From Clostridia bacterium (GTDB lineage Bacteria > Bacillota_A > Clostridia > Christensenellales > Borkfalkiaceae), in assembly GCA_017621955.1 (NCBI GenBank), contig JAGASB010000131.1, positions 1 through 8,217 of the forward strand: a DNA stretch of 8,217 nt, written 5' to 3'. Both the position numbers and the translations under genes were made by a program. A model generated the notes under the pieces. The model was not told the DNA's origin, did not search any database, and was given only the letters and a program-made list of their open reading frames with translations. Numbering within the stretch: the stretch's first letter is position 1; each line of letters begins with the position of its first letter. Positions 1 to 5,958 of this stretch are shown one piece after another.

Positions 1-201
1 AAACAAGAATGCGTTGCAGATTATTTTATGAATAAGGACGGTACTTACACTGTTTACCTTAAAATCATTGAACCTGCTCAACCTGTTTTTGAACTTAAAC
101 TTGTCGTACCCAACCGTCAAATCGCAAAGGATATTTACAAAAAATGGGGCGAAAAGGCTGCCGACGTTTTTAGAAACGTTTATGAAAATTTAGTAGATTA
201 G
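1..201 (+). CDS. C-terminal fragment of a conserved hypothetical protein, possibly DUF4364 family
   Basis: The frame is open from the first base to a TAG at 199-201, giving the last 66 residues of a protein whose start lies outside the window. The tail reads as a short beta-rich part (YTVYLKIIEPAQPVFELKLV) followed by an amphipathic helical end (IAKDIYKKWGEKAADVFRNV). This pattern, a beta segment with 'ELKL.VP' and then a helix containing 'W', resembles what I remember of the C-terminus of clostridial DUF4364 proteins, which are predicted winged-helix regulators, but that match is from memory. No catalytic motif is visible. It lies 18 bases upstream of the TSCPD gene with no terminator between them, so the two are probably cotranscribed. 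That the fragment is coding is near certain; the family assignment is tentative. Confidence 0.6.
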   Translation, partial: KQECVADYFMNKDGTYTVYLKIIEPAQPVFELKLVVPNRQIAKDIYKKWGEKAADVFRNVYENLVD

Positions 202-205
202 TTTT

Positions 206-210
206 AGGAG
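206..210 (+). promoter_or_regulatory. Ribosome binding site of the TSCPD gene
   Basis: AGGAG sits 9 bases before the ATG at 220. It favours this start over the in-frame ATG at 232, which has no such site at proper spacing. Confidence 0.75.
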
Positions 211-219
211 ATAATATTT

Positions 220-507
220 ATGCAAACTTACATGACCAGAGGGACTTGCAGTAGACAGATTCTATTCGACGTTACCCCCGACGAAAAAGTTACAAACGTT
301 AAGTTTATAGGCGGTTGTAGCGGTAACCTTCAAGCAATAGCAAGGCTTGTTGACGGAATGAATATTGACCAAGTCATTTCAACGCTTAAAGGCATCAAGT
401 GCAGAAGCAACACTTCGTGTGGCGACCAACTTGCCACGGCACTTGAAAACTACAAGGAAAGGAAAAACAACCCCGAACTTGACACGAAAAAATCAAAACG
501 TATTTAA
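220..507 (+). CDS. TSCPD domain-containing protein (TIGR03905-like)
   Basis: This is a small protein of 95 residues. The N-terminal 'TRGTCSRQILFDV', the central 'VKFIGGCSGNLQAIARLVDGM' and 'LKGIKC' followed by 'TSC.DQLATALE' match the TSCPD family (TIGR03905 type), small clostridial proteins of unknown function related to the C-terminal domain of class II ribonucleotide reductases. Conserved cysteines are at 10, 33, 61 and 67, suggesting metal binding or redox chemistry. The eponymous TSCPD motif reads TSCGD here (residues 65-69), with Gly replacing Pro. The tail after about residue 80 is a charged Lys/Asp-rich extension beyond the usual family length of roughly 80. It follows the upstream gene fragment by 18 bases and is closed by a hairpin terminator that begins inside its stop codon. 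The family call is good; the molecular function is not known. Confidence 0.85.
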   Translation: MQTYMTRGTCSRQILFDVTPDEKVTNVKFIGGCSGNLQAIARLVDGMNIDQVISTLKGIKCRSNTSCGDQLATALENYKERKNNPELDTKKSKRI

Positions 508-530
508 AAAACGGCGCTAAGCCGTTTTTT
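506..530 (+). terminator. Rho-independent terminator after the TSCPD gene
   Basis: A perfect 10-bp stem (506-515 with 521-530) has a 5-base loop and a CGGC/GCCG core. The flanking A6 and T6 runs form part of the stem and supply the U tract. The A/T symmetry means it could also work on the minus strand. It starts within the stop codon of the TSCPD gene and ends only 15 bases before the next ATG. Confidence 0.85.
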
Positions 531-545
531 ATTAGGAAAAATTAA

Positions 546-1343
546 ATGAAAAAAATATTGTTGACGGGCGCAAACGGCGGTCTTGGCAAAGCCGTTACTA
601 AATACTTTATACAAAACGGCTTTTTTGTTTATAGAACAGACGTCAGTTTTGGCGAAGAACTGCCAAACAGTAAACAAATTTTATCAGACAACACAAACTC
701 CGAAAGCATTAAAAAATTAAGAGAAATTATTAAAAATGAAACCGACTCACTTGACGCTATCGTTCACGTTGCAGGATACTTTAATATGGACTCTTTTATT
801 GAAATTGAAGAGCGTGATTTAAGGAAAATTTTTGATATTAACTTTTTCGGCGCATATTTAATCAACAAAGAATTTTTCGATTTGGTTAAAAATGATGGAA
901 GAATTGTTATTGTTACAAGCGAAGTTGCAACCCTTTACCCCCTACCGTTTGAATCAATTTACGGCCTGACAAAGTCTACGCTTGATAATTATGCAAGCGC
1001 ACTCAGAATGGAACTAATGCTACATAACGTACCCGTAACAGTGGTCCGCCCAGGTGCTATTAAAACTGAATTTTTAGGGGCATCAACAACCGCACTTGAT
1101 AGGCTTTGCGAAAAAACCAAACTTTACAATTACAACGCAAAAAGATTTAAACACATCGTCGAAAAAACAGAAAGCAAGGCTGTTGAACCCATAAAAGTTG
1201 CTAAACTAATTTTTAAGGCAACAACTGTTAAAAAGCCAAAATTTACTTATAAAATAAATCACAATAAAGGCTTAAAACTCTTAAACGCACTACCTAAAAA
1301 AATGCAAGCGTTTATAATAAAGAAAATATTGAAGCAAAAGTAA
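546..1343 (+). CDS. Short-chain dehydrogenase/reductase (SDR) family oxidoreductase
   Basis: This 265-residue protein is a classical-type SDR, an NAD(P)-dependent oxidoreductase with a Rossmann fold, expected in the cytosol. The cofactor loop is TGANGGLG at residues 7-14. D32 after the second strand would usually favour NAD(H), although R30 leaves NADP(H) possible. The motif that is usually NNAG reads HVAG (74-77). The structural Asn is N99, the catalytic Ser S125, and Tyr/Lys lie in YGLTK at Y139 and K143. RPG at 168-170 followed by 'IKTEF' is typical of the family. The C-terminal 60 or so residues are Lys-rich, resembling the retinol/17-beta-hydroxysteroid dehydrogenase-like branch. The substrate cannot be read from sequence. 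The start is supported by AGGA at 534-537, 8 bases upstream. No promoter fits between it and the preceding terminator, so expression may depend on read-through. Confidence 0.88.
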   Translation: MKKILLTGANGGLGKAVTKYFIQNGFFVYRTDVSFGEELPNSKQILSDNTNSESIKKLREIIKNETDSLDAIVHVAGYFNMDSFIEIEERDLRKIFDINFFGAYLINKEFFDLVKNDGRIVIVTSEVATLYPLPFESIYGLTKSTLDNYASALRMELMLHNVPVTVVRPGAIKTEFLGASTTALDRLCEKTKLYNYNAKRFKHIVEKTESKAVEPIKVAKLIFKATTVKKPKFTYKINHNKGLKLLNALPKKMQAFIIKKILKQK

Positions 1344-1359
1344 TTATATATAGCACAAT

Positions 1360-1377
1360 TAAATTGTATACAATTTA
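1360..1377. promoter_or_regulatory. 18-bp perfect palindrome, possible operator
   Basis: TAAATTGTATACAATTTA is its own reverse complement. It lies 17 bases after the SDR stop and about 80 bases before the main PHP promoter. The core TTGTATACAA resembles operators of dimeric repressors such as the GntR class, but the match is generic. A weaker promoter, TTGTAT (1364-1369) with TATAAA (1388-1393) and an 18-base spacer, would have its -35 inside the palindrome, as expected of an operator. As RNA it would form a weak all-A/U stem, so a terminator role is less likely. Confidence 0.4.
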
Positions 1378-1457
1378 TCAAAATTAGTATAAAATAAGCA
1401 GTCAAAACTATCAAATTTATCATATTTTCGAGTTTTTTACTACTTTTTAATATTTAT

Positions 1458-1486
1458 TTGCAAAAATAAACTATATTTGATACAAT
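1458..1486 (+). promoter_or_regulatory. Predicted sigma-A promoter of the PHP gene pair (extended -10)
   Basis: TTGCAA at 1458-1463 and TACAAT at 1481-1486 are separated by 17 bases. TG at 1478-1479 gives a TGn extended -10 element. The predicted start near 1493 leaves a leader of about 20 bases carrying AGGAG at 1503-1507. Confidence 0.65.
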
Positions 1487-1512
1487 TATAAAAAATATTC
1501 CTAGGAGCATTT

Positions 1513-2529
1513 ATGAAAAAGTTTTTAATTTCTGAAAAAGGTAATTTCTATAAAGCAAACTTACATTGCCACACTGACCTTTCGGACGGGGATTTTACAC
1601 CCGAACAAGTTAAAGAACTTTATAAAAAGAAAGGTTATTCAATCGTTGCATACACCGACCATAGTCTTTTCATTACGCATAATGATTTAACCGACGAAAA
1701 TTTCCTTGCTATTAACGGGTTTGAGTGGGAAATTTATGAAGAACCATACTTTAAAGGAAAACGAGACACAAGAGTTATGCACGCTTGCGTTTTAGCATCT
1801 TCCCCTGAAATGACTACCCCTGTCGGCTATCATAGAGAAAAATATTATATACAAAATAATTATGAAAACCGAACGTTAGTTAAGTTCGACCCTTCCGTAC
1901 CCGACTTTGAGCGTGAATATTCTATTAAGTGCGTAAATGATTTTTTCAAAAAGGCAAAAGACGCTGGATTTTTTATTACATACAATCACCCCACTTGGAA
2001 CGGTGAAACTTATGAAACTTATATGGCGTATGAGAATATGCACGCCTTTGAAATATTTAACACCGGGTGTTATAACGGCGGTTATGACGAATACAATCCA
2101 CGAGTATTTGATGATTTTTTACGCGGTGGTAAAAATATTTACTGCATCGCAGCAGACGATATGCACCACAATGATGAAGTTGGTGGCGGATTCGTTATGA
2201 TAAAAGCGGATAAACTTGAATACCGCACTGTAATGAAGGCACTTTTTGACGGGCAATTCTATTCTTCAACAGGACCTTTAATTGAAGAACTTTATATTGA
2301 AGATGATATGATAACAATAAAAACTTCGCCCGCTAAGCAAATAATAATGAATTGCGGAACAAGAAGGTTAAAATCAGTTAAAAACAAAAACGGCTCTCCT
2401 GTTACAAAAGCACAATTTAAAATATTCCCTTACGATAAATACGTTCGTTTTACAGTGAGAGATTTCAATGGAAACAACGCCAACACTAACGCTTATAGTA
2501 TTGACACTTTATTAAAGTATGGAGTTTAA
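1513..2529 (+). CDS. PHP domain-containing metallohydrolase, CehA/McbA-like (paralogue 1)
   Basis: This 338-residue protein has an N-terminal PHP domain, a metal-dependent phosphoesterase-type fold. The metal ligands can be traced: H18 and H20 (NLHCH), D25 (SDG), H50 (TDH), E71, H90, H159 (YNHPTW) and D216/H218 (DDMHH). The set is complete, so an active enzyme using a multinuclear metal site is likely. From about residue 255 to the end there is a small beta-rich domain ending in 'RFTVRDFNGNNANTNAY', similar to the tail of CehA/McbA-type PHP proteins. There is no signal peptide, so it is probably cytosolic. Substrate unknown; phosphodiester or ester/carbamate hydrolysis are the family precedents. 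AGGAG lies 5 bases before the ATG. It is followed after 2 bases by a close paralogue, forming a two-gene operon. Confidence 0.85.
   Translation: MKKFLISEKGNFYKANLHCHTDLSDGDFTPEQVKELYKKKGYSIVAYTDHSLFITHNDLTDENFLAINGFEWEIYEEPYFKGKRDTRVMHACVLASSPEMTTPVGYHREKYYIQNNYENRTLVKFDPSVPDFEREYSIKCVNDFFKKAKDAGFFITYNHPTWNGETYETYMAYENMHAFEIFNTGCYNGGYDEYNPRVFDDFLRGGKNIYCIAADDMHHNDEVGGGFVMIKADKLEYRTVMKALFDGQFYSSTGPLIEELYIEDDMITIKTSPAKQIIMNCGTRRLKSVKNKNGSPVTKAQFKIFPYDKYVRFTVRDFNGNNANTNAYSIDTLLKYGV
2521..2524 (+). promoter_or_regulatory. Ribosome binding site of the second PHP gene, inside the first
   Basis: GGAG lies in the last codons of paralogue 1, 7 bases before the ATG at 2532. Translation of the second gene is therefore probably coupled to termination of the first. 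Confidence 0.65.
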
Positions 2530-2531
2530 CA

Positions 2532-3548
2532 ATGAAAAAGCATCTCATTTCTGAAAACGGCAAGTTCTACAAGACTAATTTACACTGCCACTCAACTATT
2601 TCTGACGGTAAACTTACCCCCGAACAAGTTAAAGAAGAATATTTAAGATTGGGTTATTCTGCCGTGGCGTTTACCGACCACGACGTACTGATTCGCCACA
2701 ACGACTTGACCGACGAAAACTTCGTTGCGCTTAACGGTTATGAAATGGAAATTGATTTACCTGCAAAAATCCCTGCACCATATCCTTTCCATAGAGAAAA
2801 ATGTTGTCATATGTGTCTTGTTGCACTTTCACCAAGCACAACAAGACAAGTTTGTTTTCACAGAGAAAAATATCTGCATCATAGCACACCAGACATAATC
2901 AATTACCTTGATTACGACAAAAATTTACCAAACTATGAAAGGGTTTATAATCACGATTGCATAAACGAAATAATGAAAACAGGGCGTGAAAACGGATTTT
3001 TCGTCACCTACAATCACCCCACTTGGTCAGGCGAAAATTACCTTGACTATATGGGATACGAAAATATGCACGCTATGGAAATTTATAACAATGAATGTGT
3101 GAAAGTTGGTGTTGAAGAATATAACTCACACGTTTACGATGATATGCTCCGTGGTGGAAAACGTTTATATTGCATTGCAACCGACGATATGCACCACCAA
3201 AGCTCTATCGGCGGTGGCTATATTATGATTAAAGCAGATAAACTTGATTATGAAAGTCTTACGTCAAGTATGCTTAAAGGCGATTTTTACGCTTCAACGG
3301 GTGCTGAAATTAAAGAACTTTACGTTGAAGACGATTATCTATATATTACCACTGCACCTGCAAAAATGATTGCACTTAGTATGGAAATAATGAGAGTCGA
3401 ACGTATTACCGCCGAAGAAAACGGATTTATCACTAGCGCAAAATTTAAGCTTCTTGAAAACTACGGCTACGTTAGACTTACAGTAACCGACCTTGATGGC
3501 AAAAAGGCATACACCAACGCTTACGACGTAAAAGACTTATTAAAATAA
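2532..3548 (+). CDS. PHP domain-containing metallohydrolase, CehA/McbA-like (paralogue 2)
   Basis: This 338-residue protein has the same architecture as its upstream neighbour. By hand count 48 of the first 70 residues are identical, with lower similarity afterwards, so the pair arose by tandem duplication. The metal-binding residues are kept: H18, H20, D25, H50, E71, H93, H162 (YNHPTW) and D219/H221 (DDMHH). The main difference is the segment around residues 74-120. It carries a Cys-rich CCHMC around the H93 ligand and a doubled FHREK motif (86-90 and 109-113), where paralogue 1 has a single YHREK. This suggests changed substrate specificity at the active-site rim. The C-terminal beta domain ends in 'RLTVTDLDGKKAYTNAY'. 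Cytosolic; substrate unknown. It ends 18 bases before a strong bidirectional terminator. Confidence 0.85.
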   Translation: MKKHLISENGKFYKTNLHCHSTISDGKLTPEQVKEEYLRLGYSAVAFTDHDVLIRHNDLTDENFVALNGYEMEIDLPAKIPAPYPFHREKCCHMCLVALSPSTTRQVCFHREKYLHHSTPDIINYLDYDKNLPNYERVYNHDCINEIMKTGRENGFFVTYNHPTWSGENYLDYMGYENMHAMEIYNNECVKVGVEEYNSHVYDDMLRGGKRLYCIATDDMHHQSSIGGGYIMIKADKLDYESLTSSMLKGDFYASTGAEIKELYVEDDYLYITTAPAKMIALSMEIMRVERITAEENGFITSAKFKLLENYGYVRLTVTDLDGKKAYTNAYDVKDLLK

Positions 3549-3566
3549 GTTAGTTTTTTTCGCATT

Positions 3567-3600
3567 AAAAAAGCAAAACCAAATACGGTTTTGCTTTTTT
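3567..3600. terminator. Bidirectional rho-independent terminator between convergent genes
   Basis: A perfect 14-bp stem (3567-3580 with 3587-3600) has the 6-base loop AAATAC, an A6 run on the left and a T6 run on the right. The symmetry gives a U tract on both strands. It lies between the convergent PHP operon (ends 3548) and dtd (ends 3621) and can stop both. Confidence 0.93.
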
Positions 3601-3620
3601 GTTACATTTTATATTTTTTG

Positions 3621-4064
3621 TTATGCGTCTTTTTCTAATATTACGGTAAACGGTCCGTCGTTAATTTGATTTATTTTCATATCTGCACCGAACACGCCTT
3701 TCTTCACAGTAAGTCCTTGATTTTTTAATCCATCTAAAACGTACTCATAAAGTTCGTTTGCTTTATCTGGAATTTCCGCATTTAAAAAGTCTGGACGGTT
3801 GCCGTGCGAAGTATTTGCATAAAGAGTGAACTGTGAAACAAGTAAAATTTCACCACCAACGTCCATTATAGACTTGTTTATCTTTTGGTTTTCATCTTCA
3901 CAAATTCTTAATGTGGGAATCTTTTTAATAAAATAGTCCGCAACTTCCTTGCTATCGCCCTTTTTTACACCTAAAAAAATAACGTATCCAAACCCTATTT
4001 CAGATATAAGTTTTCCATCAACCCTTAAATCCGCACTCAAAACACGCTGAATTACCGCTTTCAT
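3621..4064 (-). CDS. dtd: D-aminoacyl-tRNA deacylase
   Basis: This 147-residue protein has the usual length for bacterial DTD. It hydrolyses D-amino acids (and glycine mischarged on tRNA-Ala) from tRNA, acting as a chiral proofreader in the cytosol. It starts MKAVIQRV, close to the canonical 'MRAVVQRV'. The active-site motif SQFTLYA is at residues 77-83, 'GNRPDF' at 88-93, and the second signature NDGPFT at 135-140, containing the Gly-cisPro pair (G137-P138) that excludes L-amino acids. FGADM (125-129) is also typical. The start is supported by AGGAG on the minus strand at 4074-4070, 5 bases before the ATG. It is transcribed alone, from a promoter that overlaps that of the divergent activase, and ends at the shared terminator. 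In many Firmicutes dtd follows relA; here it does not. Confidence 0.96.
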   Translation of the reverse strand: MKAVIQRVLSADLRVDGKLISEIGFGYVIFLGVKKGDSKEVADYFIKKIPTLRICEDENQKINKSIMDVGGEILLVSQFTLYANTSHGNRPDFLNAEIPDKANELYEYVLDGLKNQGLTVKKGVFGADMKINQINDGPFTVILEKDA

Positions 4065-4087
4065 ATTCTCTCCTTTTTTACCTAATT

Positions 4088-4116
4088 ATGATAACATATT
4101 TGTAAATATTTGACAA
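4088..4116 (-). promoter_or_regulatory. Predicted dtd promoter, -35 overlapping the divergent promoter
   Basis: On the minus strand, TTGTCA (4116-4111) and TATCAT (4093-4088) are separated by 17 bases, with TG before the -10 giving an extended element. The predicted start near 4081 gives a 17-base leader that contains the AGGAG. Its -35 overlaps the plus-strand -35 by five bases. Confidence 0.65.
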
Positions 4117-4138
4117 GTAAAAGATTATAAGATAAAAT
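4110..4138 (+). promoter_or_regulatory. Predicted promoter of the activase gene, positioned for a leaderless mRNA
   Basis: TTGACA (4110-4115, full consensus) and TAAAAT (4133-4138) are separated by 17 bases. With standard spacing transcription would begin at about 4145, the A of the ATG. No Shine-Dalgarno sequence lies before that ATG; the stretch is only A and T apart from one G at 4131. Confidence 0.65.
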
Positions 4139-4144
4139 AATAAT

Positions 4145-4846
4145 ATGAATATTTTAGGTATGGAAAAAATGTCGCTTGTCGACTATGACGGGTTCGTTTC
4201 AGCAACGCTTTTTACGGGCGGTTGCAATTTTTTATGTCCGTTTTGCCACAACTCACCATTAGTAACTGATTTTAAAACTTTGCCGTCTATCCCCGAAGAA
4301 GAAGTTATTAACTATCTTAAAAAAAGAAAAGGGCTTCTTGACGGTGTATGTGTTTCGGGTGGTGAACCGACCTTACAAAAAGATTTGCCTATCTTTATTG
4401 AAAAGATAAAATCTCTTGGCTATTCGGTTAAACTTGACACTAACGGAACTAATCCAACACTTATAAAAAGTCTTTATGAAAACGGACTTGTCGACTACTA
4501 CGCAATGGACATTAAATCCGACCGTGAATCCTATGCAAAAGTTATCGGGTTTGATAAATACGATACTAAAAATATTGAGAAATCGGTAGAATTCTTTTTG
4601 ACGGGCAGTGCGCCTTACGAATTTAGGACGACTCTTATTAATGAATACCACAAAACCCAAAACATTGAAAATATAGGCATTTGGATTAAAGGCGCAACCA
4701 AATACTTTTTGCAAAAATTCAAAGATAGTGGCAGTTGTATAAAAAGCGGTCTTAGCGCCGTAGATAACAATACGGTACTTAAATTTAAAGACATTTTAAC
4801 TAAAACTATACCAAACACAAAACTCCGTGGTTACGATATCAATTAG
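4145..4846 (+). CDS. Anaerobic ribonucleoside-triphosphate reductase activating protein, NrdG2-type radical SAM
   Basis: This 233-residue protein is a glycyl-radical-enzyme activase of the NrdG2 type (TIGR02495-like). It should use a [4Fe-4S] cluster and S-adenosylmethionine to place a glycyl radical on an anaerobic ribonucleotide reductase. The cluster motif is C27-X3-C31-X2-C34 in 'GGCNFLCPFCHNSPLV', and the SAM-binding SGGEPT is at 71-76. 'KLDTNGTNP' and 'YYAMDIKSD' are typical later motifs. The opening 'MNILGMEKMSLVDYDG' aligns with the family start 'MNI.G..K.SL.DYPG', with Asp in place of Pro at residue 15, which fixes the ATG at 4145. That start has no ribosome binding site (see promoter entry). 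The partner reductase is not in this window, so another glycyl-radical enzyme cannot be excluded. Confidence 0.85.
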   Translation: MNILGMEKMSLVDYDGFVSATLFTGGCNFLCPFCHNSPLVTDFKTLPSIPEEEVINYLKKRKGLLDGVCVSGGEPTLQKDLPIFIEKIKSLGYSVKLDTNGTNPTLIKSLYENGLVDYYAMDIKSDRESYAKVIGFDKYDTKNIEKSVEFFLTGSAPYEFRTTLINEYHKTQNIENIGIWIKGATKYFLQKFKDSGSCIKSGLSAVDNNTVLKFKDILTKTIPNTKLRGYDIN

Positions 4847-4889
4847 CAAAATATTATACACGATTGAAAAAATAAAGCAATATTCCTCA

Positions 4890-4918
4890 TTGTATTTAGT
4901 ATAAAAATACTTTACAAT
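4890..4918 (+). promoter_or_regulatory. Predicted promoter of the DUF4886-like gene, inside an inverted repeat
   Basis: TTGTAT (4890-4895) and TACAAT (4913-4918) are separated by 17 bases; the predicted start is near 4925. The outer arms ATTGTA (4889-4894) and TACAAT (4913-4918) are inverted repeats, and inside them GTAT (4899-4902) pairs with ATAC (4907-4910). The leader also holds a small hairpin, TAAAAC (4929-4934) with GTTTTA (4939-4944), before GGGAG at 4955-4959. No terminator is visible after the preceding gene, so read-through is possible. Confidence 0.5.
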
Positions 4919-4964
4919 AAAACAAATGTAAAACGATGGTTTTATACGTCATAAGGGAGATATT

Positions 4965-5873
4965 ATGAAAAAACTTTTAAGCCTTTTTTTGTCGCTTGCG
5001 TTAATTTTTTGTTCTTTGATTACGGGTACTATAACTTCGGGTTGCAATGACAAAAAATCAATTTCCGTTCTTACGATAGGTTCAAGTTATCTATTTAACG
5101 CAACAGACCAACTTTACCCCGTTCTTGAAAGTTTGGGATATGACGATATTACGGTCGCTAACATATATTCAAGCGGTTGTAAAATCAATGCACACATGCA
5201 AAATATTGAGCAAGATAAAGGCGCTTACGAATATAGAAAAGCCGATAAAACAACAGGCAAACTCAAAATAGTTTTTACTAAAATTGACGGCGTTAATTAC
5301 CCTGGCAAATATAAAATGAGTGACGCGCTTTCTGAAAGAGCGTGGGACTACGTCGTTATAAACCAAGGCGCAACTGAACAGGGCGTTACTGAAACGTTTG
5401 AAAAATTACCCGATTATTTAGCCTACGTCAAGTCAAAAGCACCAAGTGCTAAAATTTCTTTCCATATGGGTTGGACGTTTTCTAATATTTCGACCTTGCC
5501 CGAATTTGCAAACTATTATGAAAGCAGTGAAGACGTAATGTATCAAGCAATAATAAATGCAATTAAATCACAAGTTGAACCTTTAAATTTTTATAAGATT
5601 ATCCCCAACGGAACGGTCGTAAGAAACGCTAGAACTTCAAATTTAGAAGAATTACGCATAACCTACGACCCAACTACTTACGGGCACGCTACTGCCGATT
5701 TCGGCAGATATATGGTTGCTTTAACCGTTGCGACAACGCTTACCGGTAAAGACATTAACAATATTAGTTATAAGCCTGAAAGCGTAACGGAAGAAGAAAA
5801 AGCCATTGCCATTCAATGCGTGTTAAGTGCTATTAACAACCCTTATCAAACAACTGAAATTATAAACGGATAA
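4965..5873 (+). CDS. Secreted DUF4886-like (SGNH hydrolase-type) protein, probable lipoprotein
   Basis: This 302-residue protein has a signal peptide: MKK, a hydrophobic core to about residue 20, then TSGC with C27 as a likely lipidation site. Thr at -3 makes it an imperfect lipobox. The mature part resembles DUF4886, a family related to SGNH esterases: 'LTIGSSYLFNATDQLYPVL' (nucleophile candidate S41), 'YSSGCKINAHMQNIEQDKGAYEYRK', 'WDYVVINQGA' (Gln/Gly of the oxyanion region, 134-135), 'SFHMGWTF', 'IIPNGTVVRNARTS', and 'YGHATADFGRYMVALT' with H241 as the candidate catalytic His. D235 lies six residues before H241 instead of the usual DxxH spacing. It probably acts on an acylated glycan at the cell surface, but the substrate is unknown. 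GGGAG lies 5 bases before the ATG. It precedes the SCIFF unit, which has its own promoter. Confidence 0.72.
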   Translation: MKKLLSLFLSLALIFCSLITGTITSGCNDKKSISVLTIGSSYLFNATDQLYPVLESLGYDDITVANIYSSGCKINAHMQNIEQDKGAYEYRKADKTTGKLKIVFTKIDGVNYPGKYKMSDALSERAWDYVVINQGATEQGVTETFEKLPDYLAYVKSKAPSAKISFHMGWTFSNISTLPEFANYYESSEDVMYQAIINAIKSQVEPLNFYKIIPNGTVVRNARTSNLEELRITYDPTTYGHATADFGRYMVALTVATTLTGKDINNISYKPESVTEEEKAIAIQCVLSAINNPYQTTEIING

Positions 5874-5887
5874 TTATAGTTATTGTA

Positions 5888-5916
5888 TTGACAATGAGAT
5901 AAAATAGTGTTATAAT
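5888..5916 (+). promoter_or_regulatory. Full-consensus sigma-A promoter of the SCIFF precursor
   Basis: TTGACA (5888-5893) and TATAAT (5911-5916) both match consensus exactly, are separated by 17 bases, and the -10 is preceded by TGT (5908-5910), an extended -10. The predicted start near 5923 leaves an AT-rich leader of about 36 bases with GGAGG at 5944-5948. An inverted repeat ATTGT (5882-5886)/ACAAT (5891-5895) overlaps the -35. Confidence 0.85.
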
Positions 5917-5958
5917 AATATAAAATTATAATTAATATTATTCGGAGGCATCTTAAAA

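Noticed and set aside
1405..1440. Possible terminator after the SDR gene (AAAACT with AGTTTTTT)
   Set aside because: Only 6 bp of mostly A-U stem with a loop of about 20 bases; too weak to call.
1937..2200. Plus-strand 87-codon frame within the first PHP gene
   Set aside because: It is out of frame inside the region encoding conserved YNHPTW and DDMHH motifs; the main frame clearly codes.
4373..4818. Minus-strand open frames of 113 and 67 codons opposite the activase gene
   Set aside because: They lie fully inside the clearly recognised radical SAM gene, overlap each other, lack ribosome binding sites and show no family resemblance.
4920..4960. Possible riboswitch in the leader before the DUF4886-like gene
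   Set aside because: Only a 6-bp hairpin in a leader of about 40 bases; too short for any known riboswitch and no conserved motif seen.
5169..5366. Minus-strand 65-codon frame opposite the DUF4886-like gene
   Set aside because: No ribosome binding site and no recognisable motif; opposite a coherent coding frame.
5914..5942. Inverted repeat AATAATAT / ATATTATT in the scifA leader
   Set aside because: Pure A/T with its left arm inside the -10 region; such pairs are expected by chance in this composition, and it does not mask the ribosome binding site.
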